Below, piece by piece: positions 13,196 through 22,400 of a DNA stretch of 38,787 nt (within the stretch, counting starts at the first letter, position 1; the number at the start of each line of letters is the position of its first letter). The notes under the pieces are model-generated. The model searched no databases. It had not been told where the DNA came from and saw only the letters and a list, made by a program, of their open reading frames with translations. Origin of the DNA: an uncultured Prevotella sp. (GTDB lineage Bacteria > Bacteroidota > Bacteroidia > Bacteroidales > Bacteroidaceae); contig USJX01000022.1 of NCBI GenBank assembly GCA_900555035.1, positions 1-38,787 on the forward strand. Direction: 5' to 3'. Position numbers and translations under genes: made by a program.

Positions 13196-15835
13196 ATGGA
13201 CATAGACAAAAACAAAAGAATCGGTCTTACCGACGAACAAGTAAAACAGAGCAGGGAACTGCATGGCAAAAACGTGCTCACCCCTCCTCAACGTACCTCA
13301 TTATGGAAACTGTATTTGGATAAGTATCGCGATCCGATTATCCAGATACTCCTTGTGGCGGCTTTCGTTTCCCTTATCCTCGCTTTCATCGAAAAGAATT
13401 TCATGGAGACCATCGGTATCTTCGTGGCAGTTTTCCTTGCTACTACCGTGGGCTTCTACTTTGAGCGCGATGCGGCTAAGAAGTTTAATCTGCTTACGGC
13501 GCTCAGCGAAGAGCAGCCGGTAAAGGTGCGCCGCAATGGTAAGGTGATGGAGATTCCACGCCACGATGTGGTGGTGGGAGATGTGGTGCTCGTGGAAGTG
13601 GGCGACGAGGTGCCTGCCGATGGCGAACTCATCGTCTGCAACGACCTGCAGATGAATGAATCTACCCTGACGGGCGAACCCGTTACCGAGAAATCTCTGG
13701 AGGGCGGTGGCGATGGAGCCTATCCTCGCAACATCATCCTCCGTTCTACCATGGTGATGAATGGCAGGGGCGAGTTCGTGGTTACTGCCGTGGGCGATGC
13801 TACTGAGATTGGTAAGGTGGCGAAGAAATCTACCGAACAGACTTCGGTGGAGACACCGCTTCACATGCAGCTCGATAAGTTGGCAAAGATGATTTCCAAG
13901 GTAGGCTCCGTGGTATCTGTGGCAGCCTTCTTCATCTTCCTGATTCACGATATCCTCACCAATCCGGCATGGGGCGGCAAGGATTATTTCTATATGGCAG
14001 AAATTGTGCTGAAATACTTCATGATGGCTGTTACCCTGATTGTGATGGCGGTGCCGGAGGGATTGCCGATGGCGATTACCCTTTCTCTGGCGCTCAACAT
14101 GCGAAGAATGCTGAAGTCGAACAATCTGGTGCGCAAGCTCCATGCCTGCGAAACCATGGGTGCCGTTACCGTGATCTGTACCGATAAGACCGGTACGCTT
14201 ACCCAGAACAAGATGCAGGTGAGTGCCCTGGAACTCAAGCAGGGTGATGAGACGCTGCTCGATACTGCCATCGCCCTCAACTCTACAGCCGAGTTGAATG
14301 ACGGCAAACCTATCGGAAATCCTACCGAGTCGGCTCTCCTGCTCTGGCTCGATGCCCAGGGCAAGGATTATGAAGAACTCCGCAAGCAGGTGAACGTGCT
14401 CAAGCAGTTGCCTTTCTCTACCGAGAGAAAGATGATGGCAACCTTGGCAGAAGTTGATGGCGAAACCTATCTCTTCGTGAAGGGTGCGCCTGAAATCGTG
14501 ATGAAGAAATGCATCATCGAAGATAGAATGCAGAGACAGTCAGCCGAAGAACTCGACGAGTGGCAGCATAAGGCGATGAGAACCCTGGCGTTCGCCTATA
14601 AGAAGATAGAAACTTCTATCATGAGAACATCCAGAACCTCTACTGCCGAAGTGGTAGCGCTTCTCGATGCCAACGACCTTAAGTTGCAGGCCATTGCAGC
14701 CATTGCCGATCCTATCCGTCCGGATGTTCCTGCTGCCGTGCAGGAGTGCCGCCATGCGGGTATCGAAGTAAAGGTGGTTACGGGTGATACGGCTGCCACC
14801 GCCATGGAGATAGGCAAGCAGATTGGTGTCTTCGAAGATGAACCTGAGAATATCGGAGCAGATGGCTCTCTGACTTCGCTCGACCAGCAGATGATTACGG
14901 GCGAACAGTGGGAGGCACTTTCTGATGAAGAGGCTTACGAACGGGCGAAGGATATCCGAGTGATGAGCCGTGCCCGTCCTACCGATAAGCAGCGACTGGT
15001 GGCGATGCTCCAGAAGCGTGGCGAGGTGGTTGCCGTAACAGGTGATGGTACCAACGATGCTCCGGCACTTCACTATGCCCATGTGGGCTTGTCGCTGGGT
15101 TCGGGAACTTCCGTAGCGAAGGAGGCTTCGGATATGACCCTGCTCGACGATTCCTTCAAGTCTATCGCCAACGCCGTGATGTGGGGACGTTCGCTCTATC
15201 GCAACCTGCAGCGCTTCCTCTTCTTCCAGTTGGTAGTTAACGTGGCAGCCCTCCTGCTGGTGCTTGGTGGCTCTGTTATCGGAACTGAAATGCCGTTGAC
15301 TGTAACCCAGATTCTCTGGGTGAACCTTATCATGGATACCTTCGCAGCCCTGGCACTCGCCTCATTGCCTCCATCTCACGAGGTGATGAAAGAGAAGCCA
15401 CGCAAGGCATCCGATTTCATCATCAACAAGAGCATCGGTTTCGGAATCCTGTTCTGCGGCATCGTCTTCTTCCTCGTGATGTTTGCCCTGCTGGTTTACT
15501 GCGAGCGCAGAGGCAAGGGTGGAGTAGATGTGCATGAACTGACCATGTTCTTCACCACTTTCGTGATGATTCAGTTCTGGAACCTCTTCAATGCCAAGGC
15601 ACTGATGAGTCATCACACCGCCTTCCGCCATTTCCTGAAGGATAAGGGAATGATTCTGGTGCTTGTACTGGTATTGGTGGGTCAGTGGATCATCGTCACC
15701 TTTGGTGGCGAAATGTTCCGCACCACACCATTGTCGCTCCACGAGTGGCTGCTCATCATCGGTTCCACCTCTGTTGTGCTCTGGGTGGGCGAGCTGTGGA
15801 GAGCTTTTAAGAGAATGATAGCAAAGAGAAGATAG
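13196..15835 (+). CDS. calcium-translocating P-type ATPase (PMCA type)
   Basis: This 879-residue inner-membrane pump exports Ca2+ using ATP. The sequence shows the cation-ATPase N domain (GLTDEQVKQSRELHGKNVLTPP), actuator loop STLTGEP (about residue 157), the membrane motif VPEGLP (about 285), the phosphorylation motif CTDKTGTLTQNK (Asp about 328), KGAPE in the nucleotide domain, TGDT, and the hinge motif TGDGTNDAPAL (about 615), followed by the C-terminal six-helix cation-ATPase domain. The order and VPEGLP motif fit type IIB. I chose the ATG at 13196; an in-frame ATG at 13151 would add 15 residues without family support. ribF starts one base after its stop. Confidence 0.93.
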   Translation: MDIDKNKRIGLTDEQVKQSRELHGKNVLTPPQRTSLWKLYLDKYRDPIIQILLVAAFVSLILAFIEKNFMETIGIFVAVFLATTVGFYFERDAAKKFNLLTALSEEQPVKVRRNGKVMEIPRHDVVVGDVVLVEVGDEVPADGELIVCNDLQMNESTLTGEPVTEKSLEGGGDGAYPRNIILRSTMVMNGRGEFVVTAVGDATEIGKVAKKSTEQTSVETPLHMQLDKLAKMISKVGSVVSVAAFFIFLIHDILTNPAWGGKDYFYMAEIVLKYFMMAVTLIVMAVPEGLPMAITLSLALNMRRMLKSNNLVRKLHACETMGAVTVICTDKTGTLTQNKMQVSALELKQGDETLLDTAIALNSTAELNDGKPIGNPTESALLLWLDAQGKDYEELRKQVNVLKQLPFSTERKMMATLAEVDGETYLFVKGAPEIVMKKCIIEDRMQRQSAEELDEWQHKAMRTLAFAYKKIETSIMRTSRTSTAEVVALLDANDLKLQAIAAIADPIRPDVPAAVQECRHAGIEVKVVTGDTAATAMEIGKQIGVFEDEPENIGADGSLTSLDQQMITGEQWEALSDEEAYERAKDIRVMSRARPTDKQRLVAMLQKRGEVVAVTGDGTNDAPALHYAHVGLSLGSGTSVAKEASDMTLLDDSFKSIANAVMWGRSLYRNLQRFLFFQLVVNVAALLLVLGGSVIGTEMPLTVTQILWVNLIMDTFAALALASLPPSHEVMKEKPRKASDFIINKSIGFGILFCGIVFFLVMFALLVYCERRGKGGVDVHELTMFFTTFVMIQFWNLFNAKALMSHHTAFRHFLKDKGMILVLVLVLVGQWIIVTFGGEMFRTTPLSLHEWLLIIGSTSVVLWVGELWRAFKRMIAKRR

Positions 15836-15836
15836 A

Positions 15837-16775
15837 ATGAATACAATACATTATAATGATACCGTGCAGTTGCCGCCATGTGTGGCAACCATCGGTTTCT
15901 TCGACGGGGTGCATCGTGGACATCAGTTCCTGATTCATCATCTCGTAGAAACGGCACGAAAGGATGGCTTGCAATCCACCGTCATCACCTTCGATGCGCA
16001 TCCCCGCAAGGTGTTGCAGGCGGATTATCAGCCAGAGATGCTGAGTACGCTCGATTCCAAACTGCTGCTGCTTTCGAAGACGGAAGTGGATAATGCCGTG
16101 GTGCTGCATTTCGACAAGGCGATGGCTGCGATGTCGGCAAGAGAGTTTATGCAGCAGGTGCTCCACGACCATCTCAACGTAAGGAAACTCTTCATCGGCT
16201 ACGACCATCGCTTCGGTCACAACCGCGAGGAGACTTTCGAAGATTACGTGCGCTATGGCAAGGAGATGGGCATCGAGGTAATCAGGAACGAAGCCTTCCA
16301 GATAGATGGCATCAACATCTCTTCTTCCGTAATCCGCTCTTTGCTGAAAGAGGGAGAAGTGGAGATGGCTGCCCGGTGCCTCGGTTTCCCTTATACCATC
16401 ATCGGAAAGGTGGTGAACGGATTCCACGAAGGCAGAAAGCTCGGTTTCCCTACAGCCAATCTCGACATCTCGCACTTCGGACAGATGATTCCTGCCCCTG
16501 GCGTCTATGCCGTAAAGGTAAGACTGGAGAACTCGGTGGTATGGAAACGGGGAATGATGAATGTGGGCAACCGCCCTACCTTCAATGGCAAGCAGATAAC
16601 CCTGGAGACGCATATCTTCAATTTTGATGGCGACATCTACGACCAGCTCCTGCTTGTAGGCTTCATGAAGCGGATAAGGGGCGAACGGAAGTTTGACGGT
16701 CCCGAGGAGTTAGCGGCGCAACTGAAGGTGGATGAGCAGACCGTGCTGGATCTTTTCGAAAAGGAAGCGAAATGA
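15837..16775 (+). CDS. ribF: bifunctional riboflavin kinase / FAD synthetase
   Basis: The 312-residue cytosolic enzyme phosphorylates riboflavin to FMN and adenylates FMN to FAD. The N-terminal FAD synthetase domain (residues ~15-170) has the nucleotidyltransferase motif ATIGFFDGVHRGHQFLI and the ISSSVIRSLL segment; the C-terminal flavokinase domain (~180-305) shows GKVVNGFHEGRKLGFPTANL and MMNVGNRPTF. Length is normal for RibF. It begins one base after the calcium ATPase stop, so it is probably co-transcribed. Confidence 0.97.
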   Translation: MNTIHYNDTVQLPPCVATIGFFDGVHRGHQFLIHHLVETARKDGLQSTVITFDAHPRKVLQADYQPEMLSTLDSKLLLLSKTEVDNAVVLHFDKAMAAMSAREFMQQVLHDHLNVRKLFIGYDHRFGHNREETFEDYVRYGKEMGIEVIRNEAFQIDGINISSSVIRSLLKEGEVEMAARCLGFPYTIIGKVVNGFHEGRKLGFPTANLDISHFGQMIPAPGVYAVKVRLENSVVWKRGMMNVGNRPTFNGKQITLETHIFNFDGDIYDQLLLVGFMKRIRGERKFDGPEELAAQLKVDEQTVLDLFEKEAK

Positions 16776-16826
16776 TAGCAGGAATGCTATTAACTATAAA
16801 ACAGTTAATTATAAACTATAAAAGCA

Positions 16827-17660
16827 ATGGCAAAGATTAATTTAAAGAGAGGTTTGACGGATGTAGTCCTCTACCTTATTATATTTATAGTAGTACAGAT
16901 TATCATGATGTATGCCGGTGCAGGAATCTGGGCAGGCATCAAGGGCAAAGGTTATCAGGCAACGCTTCAGGCAGCAAGTACGGGCGGTAACGCCATTCTT
17001 ACGGCGCTTGTTTCGGTGTTCAGCAGTGTCATCACCCTCATCATCTTCCTGAAGACGAAGTGGACGCCGCTTACCCGCGGTTATCTGCTTTCCAAGCCTT
17101 GGGGTACGCTTCTCTGGGTGGCATTGTTCTCCTTGGGAACCATCATTCCCCTGTCGTTCCTCTATGAGCAGCTGGGCATCGAGATGGATGAGAATACTCA
17201 GCAGATATTCACCTCGCTGATGAAGGAGCCTTGGGGCTATGTAGCGGTCGGCATCCTGGCACCTCTTGCCGAAGAGGTAGTGTTCCGTGGAGCCATCCTC
17301 CGCACCCTGCTGGGCATCATGAGTAAGAAGAACCATTGGGTAGCCATCATCATCTCTGCAGCGTTGTTTGGTTTGGCTCATTTCAACGCGGCACAGTTTA
17401 TCAATGCCCTTCTGATGGGCTTGCTTCTGGGATGGATGTATTATCGTACTGGTAGTCTTGTTCCGGGCATCCTGCTCCACTGGATAAATAATACGATGGC
17501 GTATGTACTTACCAACATCATGCCGCAGAGCGACGGCAAGCTCATCGACCTTTTCCATGGCGATGAGAAGACTGTATATTACGCCGTAGGCTTCTCACTC
17601 TGCATCATGATTCCAAGTTTTATACAGATGATTATCAGATTAAAGAAAGCAAAGGCATAA
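16827..17660 (+). CDS. CPBP family intramembrane metalloprotease
   Basis: The 277-residue protein has about seven membrane helices. It contains the CPBP (Abi, Rce1-like) motifs: EEVVFRGAILRTLL (the EExxxR motif, about residue 149), GLAHFN (about 188) and the LLHWINNTMAY motif (about 225). Such proteins may cleave prenylated or signal-like peptides, but bacterial substrates are mostly unknown. It lies 51 bp after ribF and is followed by a hairpin terminator, so it ends this transcription unit. Confidence 0.9.
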   Translation: MAKINLKRGLTDVVLYLIIFIVVQIIMMYAGAGIWAGIKGKGYQATLQAASTGGNAILTALVSVFSSVITLIIFLKTKWTPLTRGYLLSKPWGTLLWVALFSLGTIIPLSFLYEQLGIEMDENTQQIFTSLMKEPWGYVAVGILAPLAEEVVFRGAILRTLLGIMSKKNHWVAIIISAALFGLAHFNAAQFINALLMGLLLGWMYYRTGSLVPGILLHWINNTMAYVLTNIMPQSDGKLIDLFHGDEKTVYYAVGFSLCIMIPSFIQMIIRLKKAKA

Positions 17661-17669
17661 TACAATAAA

Positions 17670-17710
17670 GGCTGCTCCTTCATCACTGAGGGGGCAGCCG
17701 TTTTCTTTAT
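17670..17710 (+). terminator. intrinsic terminator after the CPBP gene
   Basis: GGCTGCTCC (17670-17678) pairs with GGGGCAGCC (17691-17699), one wobble, followed by GTTTTCTTT. The next gene comes from the opposite strand, so the signal separates the converging units. Confidence 0.85.
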
Positions 17711-17737
17711 ATATATCAACGTAGATTGTAAGTAGAA

Positions 17738-19192
17738 TTATTTGCTGAATGTAATGTTATCCACATGGTCGTTTACGTAGATATTCGCCATATCTGCAGT
17801 CTTGTACCATTTTGGCTTTCCCGGCATGTCATCCGAAATCACCTTGCCGTTGATGGTGAAGTTCTCGAAACGGATGTTCTTCACCTTGCGGCTCTCGTCG
17901 TAACCGGCGATGATGCCCATGTTGGGAGCTTCTCCGGTGTAGGCGATGTTGCGCAGGGTGATGTCCTCGATGCCACGGCCAGGGGCAGAACAGTACTTCT
18001 TGTTGAAACATACGCGCATGTTGAAGAGCATACCCTTGCGGATATGGTCGATGCGGAAGTTCTGGAAGGTAACGCCCTTTACCAGGATGTTGTCGCCATT
18101 GTTGATGCCGATGCAGCCCTGATAGTCTATCTGATATTCTGCGTGCTCCAGGATGTCGATGTTATCATAGAGCACGTTGGTGATGTCCTCGTTCTCTGGA
18201 GTCTCGCTGTGCAAGCCTATCATGATAGGATGAGCCACGTCTGCCCACATCACGAAGTCCTTGATGGTAATGTTCCTGCAACCGCCGTGATAGTTCTTGC
18301 GGGTGCAGTAGATGGTGGAACAGTCGTCGCTGGTACGTGCAAAGAGATGCTCCTGATAGATGTTGTTGCTGGCAAAGATGTTGAAGCCGTCGCCCCAGCC
18401 ATACCAGCTCATCACCTTGGCATTCTTCACGGTTACGGAATCGCTGCCGCCGATAGGCAACTGGGTGGTGAGAGGACCATCGATATAGACGTTCTTGCTG
18501 TATCTCACCATAATGCCCTCATGTCTTCCAGGCATCACGATGCCATGACCGAGAATCTTTACATCCTTAGAACCGTAGGTGGATAGCCAACCCTTGATGA
18601 CGGCTCCGTTATCAATGAAAACAGTCTTGCCAGATGCTATGTGAATAGAATCGCCCTTGAAATCGTGAACGCCCGGGCCGAAATACATCAGGTCTTTTTT
18701 CTTTTTTACCTTAGGTTTTTCTAAAATGTTGTCAGCGAAGATTTGGAGATTCTGGTAGATGTTGCCGTTGATTTCTACGGAGAGGTAGCGAGGGCGGTCG
18801 AGAGAGAATGTCAACGTGTTGCCCTCTTGCTTAGCCTCAATTCCATAGGAGTTAGGACGAACCTTGAAACTCTTGATATCCTGAGCAATGCTCTTTACCT
18901 GTATTTCAACTTTACCTTCGAATTCAAACTTAGCTACGGATGTGACCTCTACATTGTGCTTGGCATCAGCCACCCTATCTACCTTAAAGGCGTAGGTATC
19001 GATGTCCTGCCATTCGCCGCCACTGGTGCGGGCTTGTACCTTAAAGTCATTTTTCAGTTCTATGCCGGCAGGTGCTTTGGCTGTCACCAGTCTATCCTTG
19101 GCAACAGAAGTGAGGGATGCAAGTCCCAAGGCGAGTATCATGAATGTTCTATTCAATAGAGACATACTCTTTATAAGAGATATTCTTTTCAT
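17738..19192 (-). CDS. secreted right-handed beta-helix glycoside hydrolase (GH28/GH49-like)
   Basis: The 484-residue protein has a hydrophobic N-terminal signal (the real start may be the second Met, MSLLNRTF, at 19165), an N-terminal beta-sandwich (about residues 35-170, ending RYLSVEINGNIYQNLQIFADNI), and a parallel beta-helix (about 185-480) with repeated segments such as VKILGHGIVMPG, VTVKNAKVMSW, ITIKDFVMWADVAHP and ITLRNIAYTG. ARTSDDCSTIY carries the paired aspartates expected in GH28/GH49-type catalytic centres. The sandwich-helix order is closer to GH49-type enzymes than to plain polygalacturonases. The gene is divergent from the HTCS regulator and shares a 254-bp regulatory region with it. 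The polysaccharide attacked cannot be told from sequence. Confidence 0.75.
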   Translation of the reverse strand: MKRISLIKSMSLLNRTFMILALGLASLTSVAKDRLVTAKAPAGIELKNDFKVQARTSGGEWQDIDTYAFKVDRVADAKHNVEVTSVAKFEFEGKVEIQVKSIAQDIKSFKVRPNSYGIEAKQEGNTLTFSLDRPRYLSVEINGNIYQNLQIFADNILEKPKVKKKKDLMYFGPGVHDFKGDSIHIASGKTVFIDNGAVIKGWLSTYGSKDVKILGHGIVMPGRHEGIMVRYSKNVYIDGPLTTQLPIGGSDSVTVKNAKVMSWYGWGDGFNIFASNNIYQEHLFARTSDDCSTIYCTRKNYHGGCRNITIKDFVMWADVAHPIMIGLHSETPENEDITNVLYDNIDILEHAEYQIDYQGCIGINNGDNILVKGVTFQNFRIDHIRKGMLFNMRVCFNKKYCSAPGRGIEDITLRNIAYTGEAPNMGIIAGYDESRKVKNIRFENFTINGKVISDDMPGKPKWYKTADMANIYVNDHVDNITFSK

Positions 19193-19298
19193 AAAAGCTA
19201 TATTTTATAATGAATCAGTTATTTTATACATCTGTTACGCATAACTTGGAAGATATACTTATGAGAAAACGGAAAAAACTGATTTTTCTTTTCTTTTT

Positions 19299-19330
19299 CT
19301 TGGCTTAGTTGTTAAAAACTTGTATCTTTG
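19299..19330 (+). promoter_or_regulatory. promoter of the HTCS gene
   Basis: TATCTTTG (19323-19330) is an exact -7 box, with CTTGG (about 19299-19303) as a partial -33 box at about 20 bp. The leader to the ATG at 19447 is about 110 nt. Confidence 0.6.
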
Positions 19331-19378
19331 CATCGCTTTTACCATCATAAGGCAGAACAACCTATACCGTTTAATGAC

Positions 19379-19414
19379 AAACGATACAAATGATACAAAC
19401 GATACGAATGATAA
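19379..19414 (+). repeat. 9-bp tandem repeat in the HTCS leader
   Basis: Four imperfect units: AAACGATAC (19379), AAATGATAC (19388), AAACGATAC (19397) and GAATGATAA (19406-19414). It lies in the untranslated leader, between promoter and start codon. Confidence 0.75.
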
Positions 19415-19446
19415 ATGATGGAATAACAAACAATACGAATAACAGG

Positions 19447-22400
19447 ATGAAAGCATTGCGTCTATACATTATATTCATAGTACTTTTCGTTAGCCATCTC
19501 CTGGCTAGCGCCCAGTCTTCTTTTCGCCTCATCAATACGAGCCAAGGATTGCCGGATGATGAGGTGAAGGCCCTCTTTTGGACTTCTGATGGCAGATTGG
19601 GCGTGCGAACATCTTCCAGTCTTTCCTTTTTCGATGGCTGCACCTTCCATTCGGTTTCTCCGATGGGCGATGAGGCTTATGCTGCCGATTATGTATCGGC
19701 GCTATCCACGGCGTATGTGGATGCCAGGCAGCGGGTATGGATCAAGGAACTGGGAAAGTTTCTCGTGTTCGATTTGACGAAGGATGCCTACGTGCGGGAT
19801 GTCAAGGGACTGCTGGCTTCGATGGGCATCAGGGAGAGAGTTCGTGATTTCTTCATCGATTCGGCGAAGAATCTTTGGTTTGTCACTGCATCGGGAAAGA
19901 TGCTGATGGTGAAAGCGTCTGAATTGGGAGAAGCTGAAACTCCATGCCGGCAGATAAAGATAAGAACCAAAGGATTGCGTGATGTCTGCAACTTTAAGGG
20001 AAACCACTGGTTCCTTTATTCTGATGGTTGGGTGAAGGGGATGAATGCCTCCATGACCAAGACGATTTCTGCCGAGCAGGTTTGGCAGGGAGAGGTGCCT
20101 GCTCGCGATTTCATGCAGTTTGCACAGAATAAGCATCAGCTTTGGCTGATGTGGAACCGCGGCGTGGCTTCCTATCAGCCTTCGGCTTCAGCCAATCAAC
20201 AACCTTCTTTATCAGCCAATCATCAATCTTCTGTATCAGTTACCCATCATTGGCAGCATCGGTATGAGAATGAGGCGGCAGCGTTGGTTGCGCTCAGCAT
20301 CGCAGATGATGGAACGGCGTATGCCAGCATCCGACAGGCGGGTCTTCTGACCATCGCTCCCAATGGCAAAACCTCTCTTCTTTCTGAAATTCATACCTTG
20401 GATGGCGAGACCTTGATAGATGATATCCAGGGCATCGCCTGTAGTAGAGGTAATCTGCTGCTCGGATTATGGAGCAAGGGACTCTGTCTCTATCATCCCA
20501 ACATGCAGCAGTTTGCCTATTTCCCTTTTGTAGCCATGGGTCTGAAGATGAACGGCTATCGCATCAACGATTTGCCGAATGGCTTGCCGTTGCTATCTTC
20601 TGATAAAGGCTTGTTTGCCTTGGATGCCCTGAATCATCAGGCTTCTCCTATCTCTATGGGTGGTTCCGATATTATCAGAAGCATGATGGATAGCAAGGGA
20701 AGAATCTGGGCAGGAAGTTTCCGCCAGGGATTGTTCCTGCGGGAGAACGGGACCATTCATCACTTCATGCAGGGTGGCATTCCTGCCAGAGACATTAACT
20801 ACGACATCGTACGTGGATTTCTGGAAGACAGCCAGCATCGCATCTGGGTGAATTATCATGGAGGCATCGGATGCTTTGATGAACAGAACAGGCGAATCGT
20901 GCCTTTGAAAAACAAGGCGCTGGAGAAATATAAGGTGGTCAACGACTTTAAGGAGGATAGCCGGCATCGCATCTGGGTGGCAGCCACTCAAGGCTTGTTC
21001 GTGTATTCGCCAACTACCCGACGTGCCCTTTTCCCAAAGGATTTGGTAGATGATGAGGCTACGCAGATGAAGCTCAACGGACCTTGCAAGGCATTGCTCA
21101 TCGACCGTCAGGGCTGGGTATGGGTAGGTACGCTCAACGGGCTTTTCGTCATCAATCCCAAGGATAAGTCCTCTCGCTTCTTCGGAAAAGTGGAGGGAAT
21201 GCCTAACGAGATGATTAATGGAATGATAGAAGACCGATATGGCAATGTATGGGTTACAACGCCAAATGGTCTTTGCCGGTTCCAGCGCCTGCAGGATGGC
21301 GAACTGAAGCTGATGGTATTCGATAGTCAGAACAAATTGGGTAAGAGTAATTTCGGCTGGATGACTATGGGGCATCTGGCAGGGGGCAACCTGTTCTTCG
21401 GTACGCAGGATGGATACTACATCGTGAATCCTGCCGATGTGAGGGAGATGAAATACACGGGGCATCCTATCTTTACTTCTCTCTGGGTGAACAATCAGGA
21501 GGTATCACCGGGCAAGGAGGTAGATGGCAGAACCATTCTGACTTCTACTTTATCCGCCACCGGTCAGCTGATATTGAAGCATCAAGAGAACTTCATCACC
21601 ATCCTCTTCTCGGGTCTGAATTTCGACATGCCTACTCACACCTATTATAAATATAGGCTCAAGGGATTGAGCGACAGATGGGTGGAAATCAATCCGCAGG
21701 ATGGAGTGGGCAGGGCAAGCTTTACCGACCTGGCTCCGGGCAGTTATGAACTGAAGGTTTATTCTGCCGGTTTCGACAAGGTGTGGAGCAAGCAGCCTGC
21801 CACGCTGCTGATAGAGGTACAGCCTCCTTTGTGGGCTACCTGGTGGGCAAAGCTTATCTATTTCTTACTTTTTGTAGCCATTCTGGTATGGGGATTCCGC
21901 TGGAAGATGGAGCAGAACCGCAGACGTATGGAAGATGAGAAATACAAGGAGCTGGAGGAGATGAAATACCGTTTCTTCACCAACATCAGTCATGAGTTCC
22001 GCACCTTGCTCACGCTTATCATCACGCCTATAGGAAGTATCCTGAAGCGTACCGAAGATGGCGAGACTCGTGCCCAGCTTAACGATGTGAGCAGGAATGC
22101 AGGCGACTTGCTGCAACTGGTGAACCAGCTTCTCGATTTCCGGAAGATGGAGATGAACGGCGAACGCCTGAACCTGCAGAGTGGAAGCCTGAACGAGTTT
22201 ATCCAATATACCACGATGAAGTTTATGCCGCTTGCCGAGCAGAAGAACATCCGTCTGGATTTCTACGACAAGACCGAGGGCTTATTTATGTATTTCGACA
22301 AGGATAAGTTGGGCAAGATATTGACCAATCTACTCTCCAATGCCTTGAAGTTTACGAAGGCAGGTGGAAAGGTAAGTGTCTGTTTGGAGAAATGTATCCT

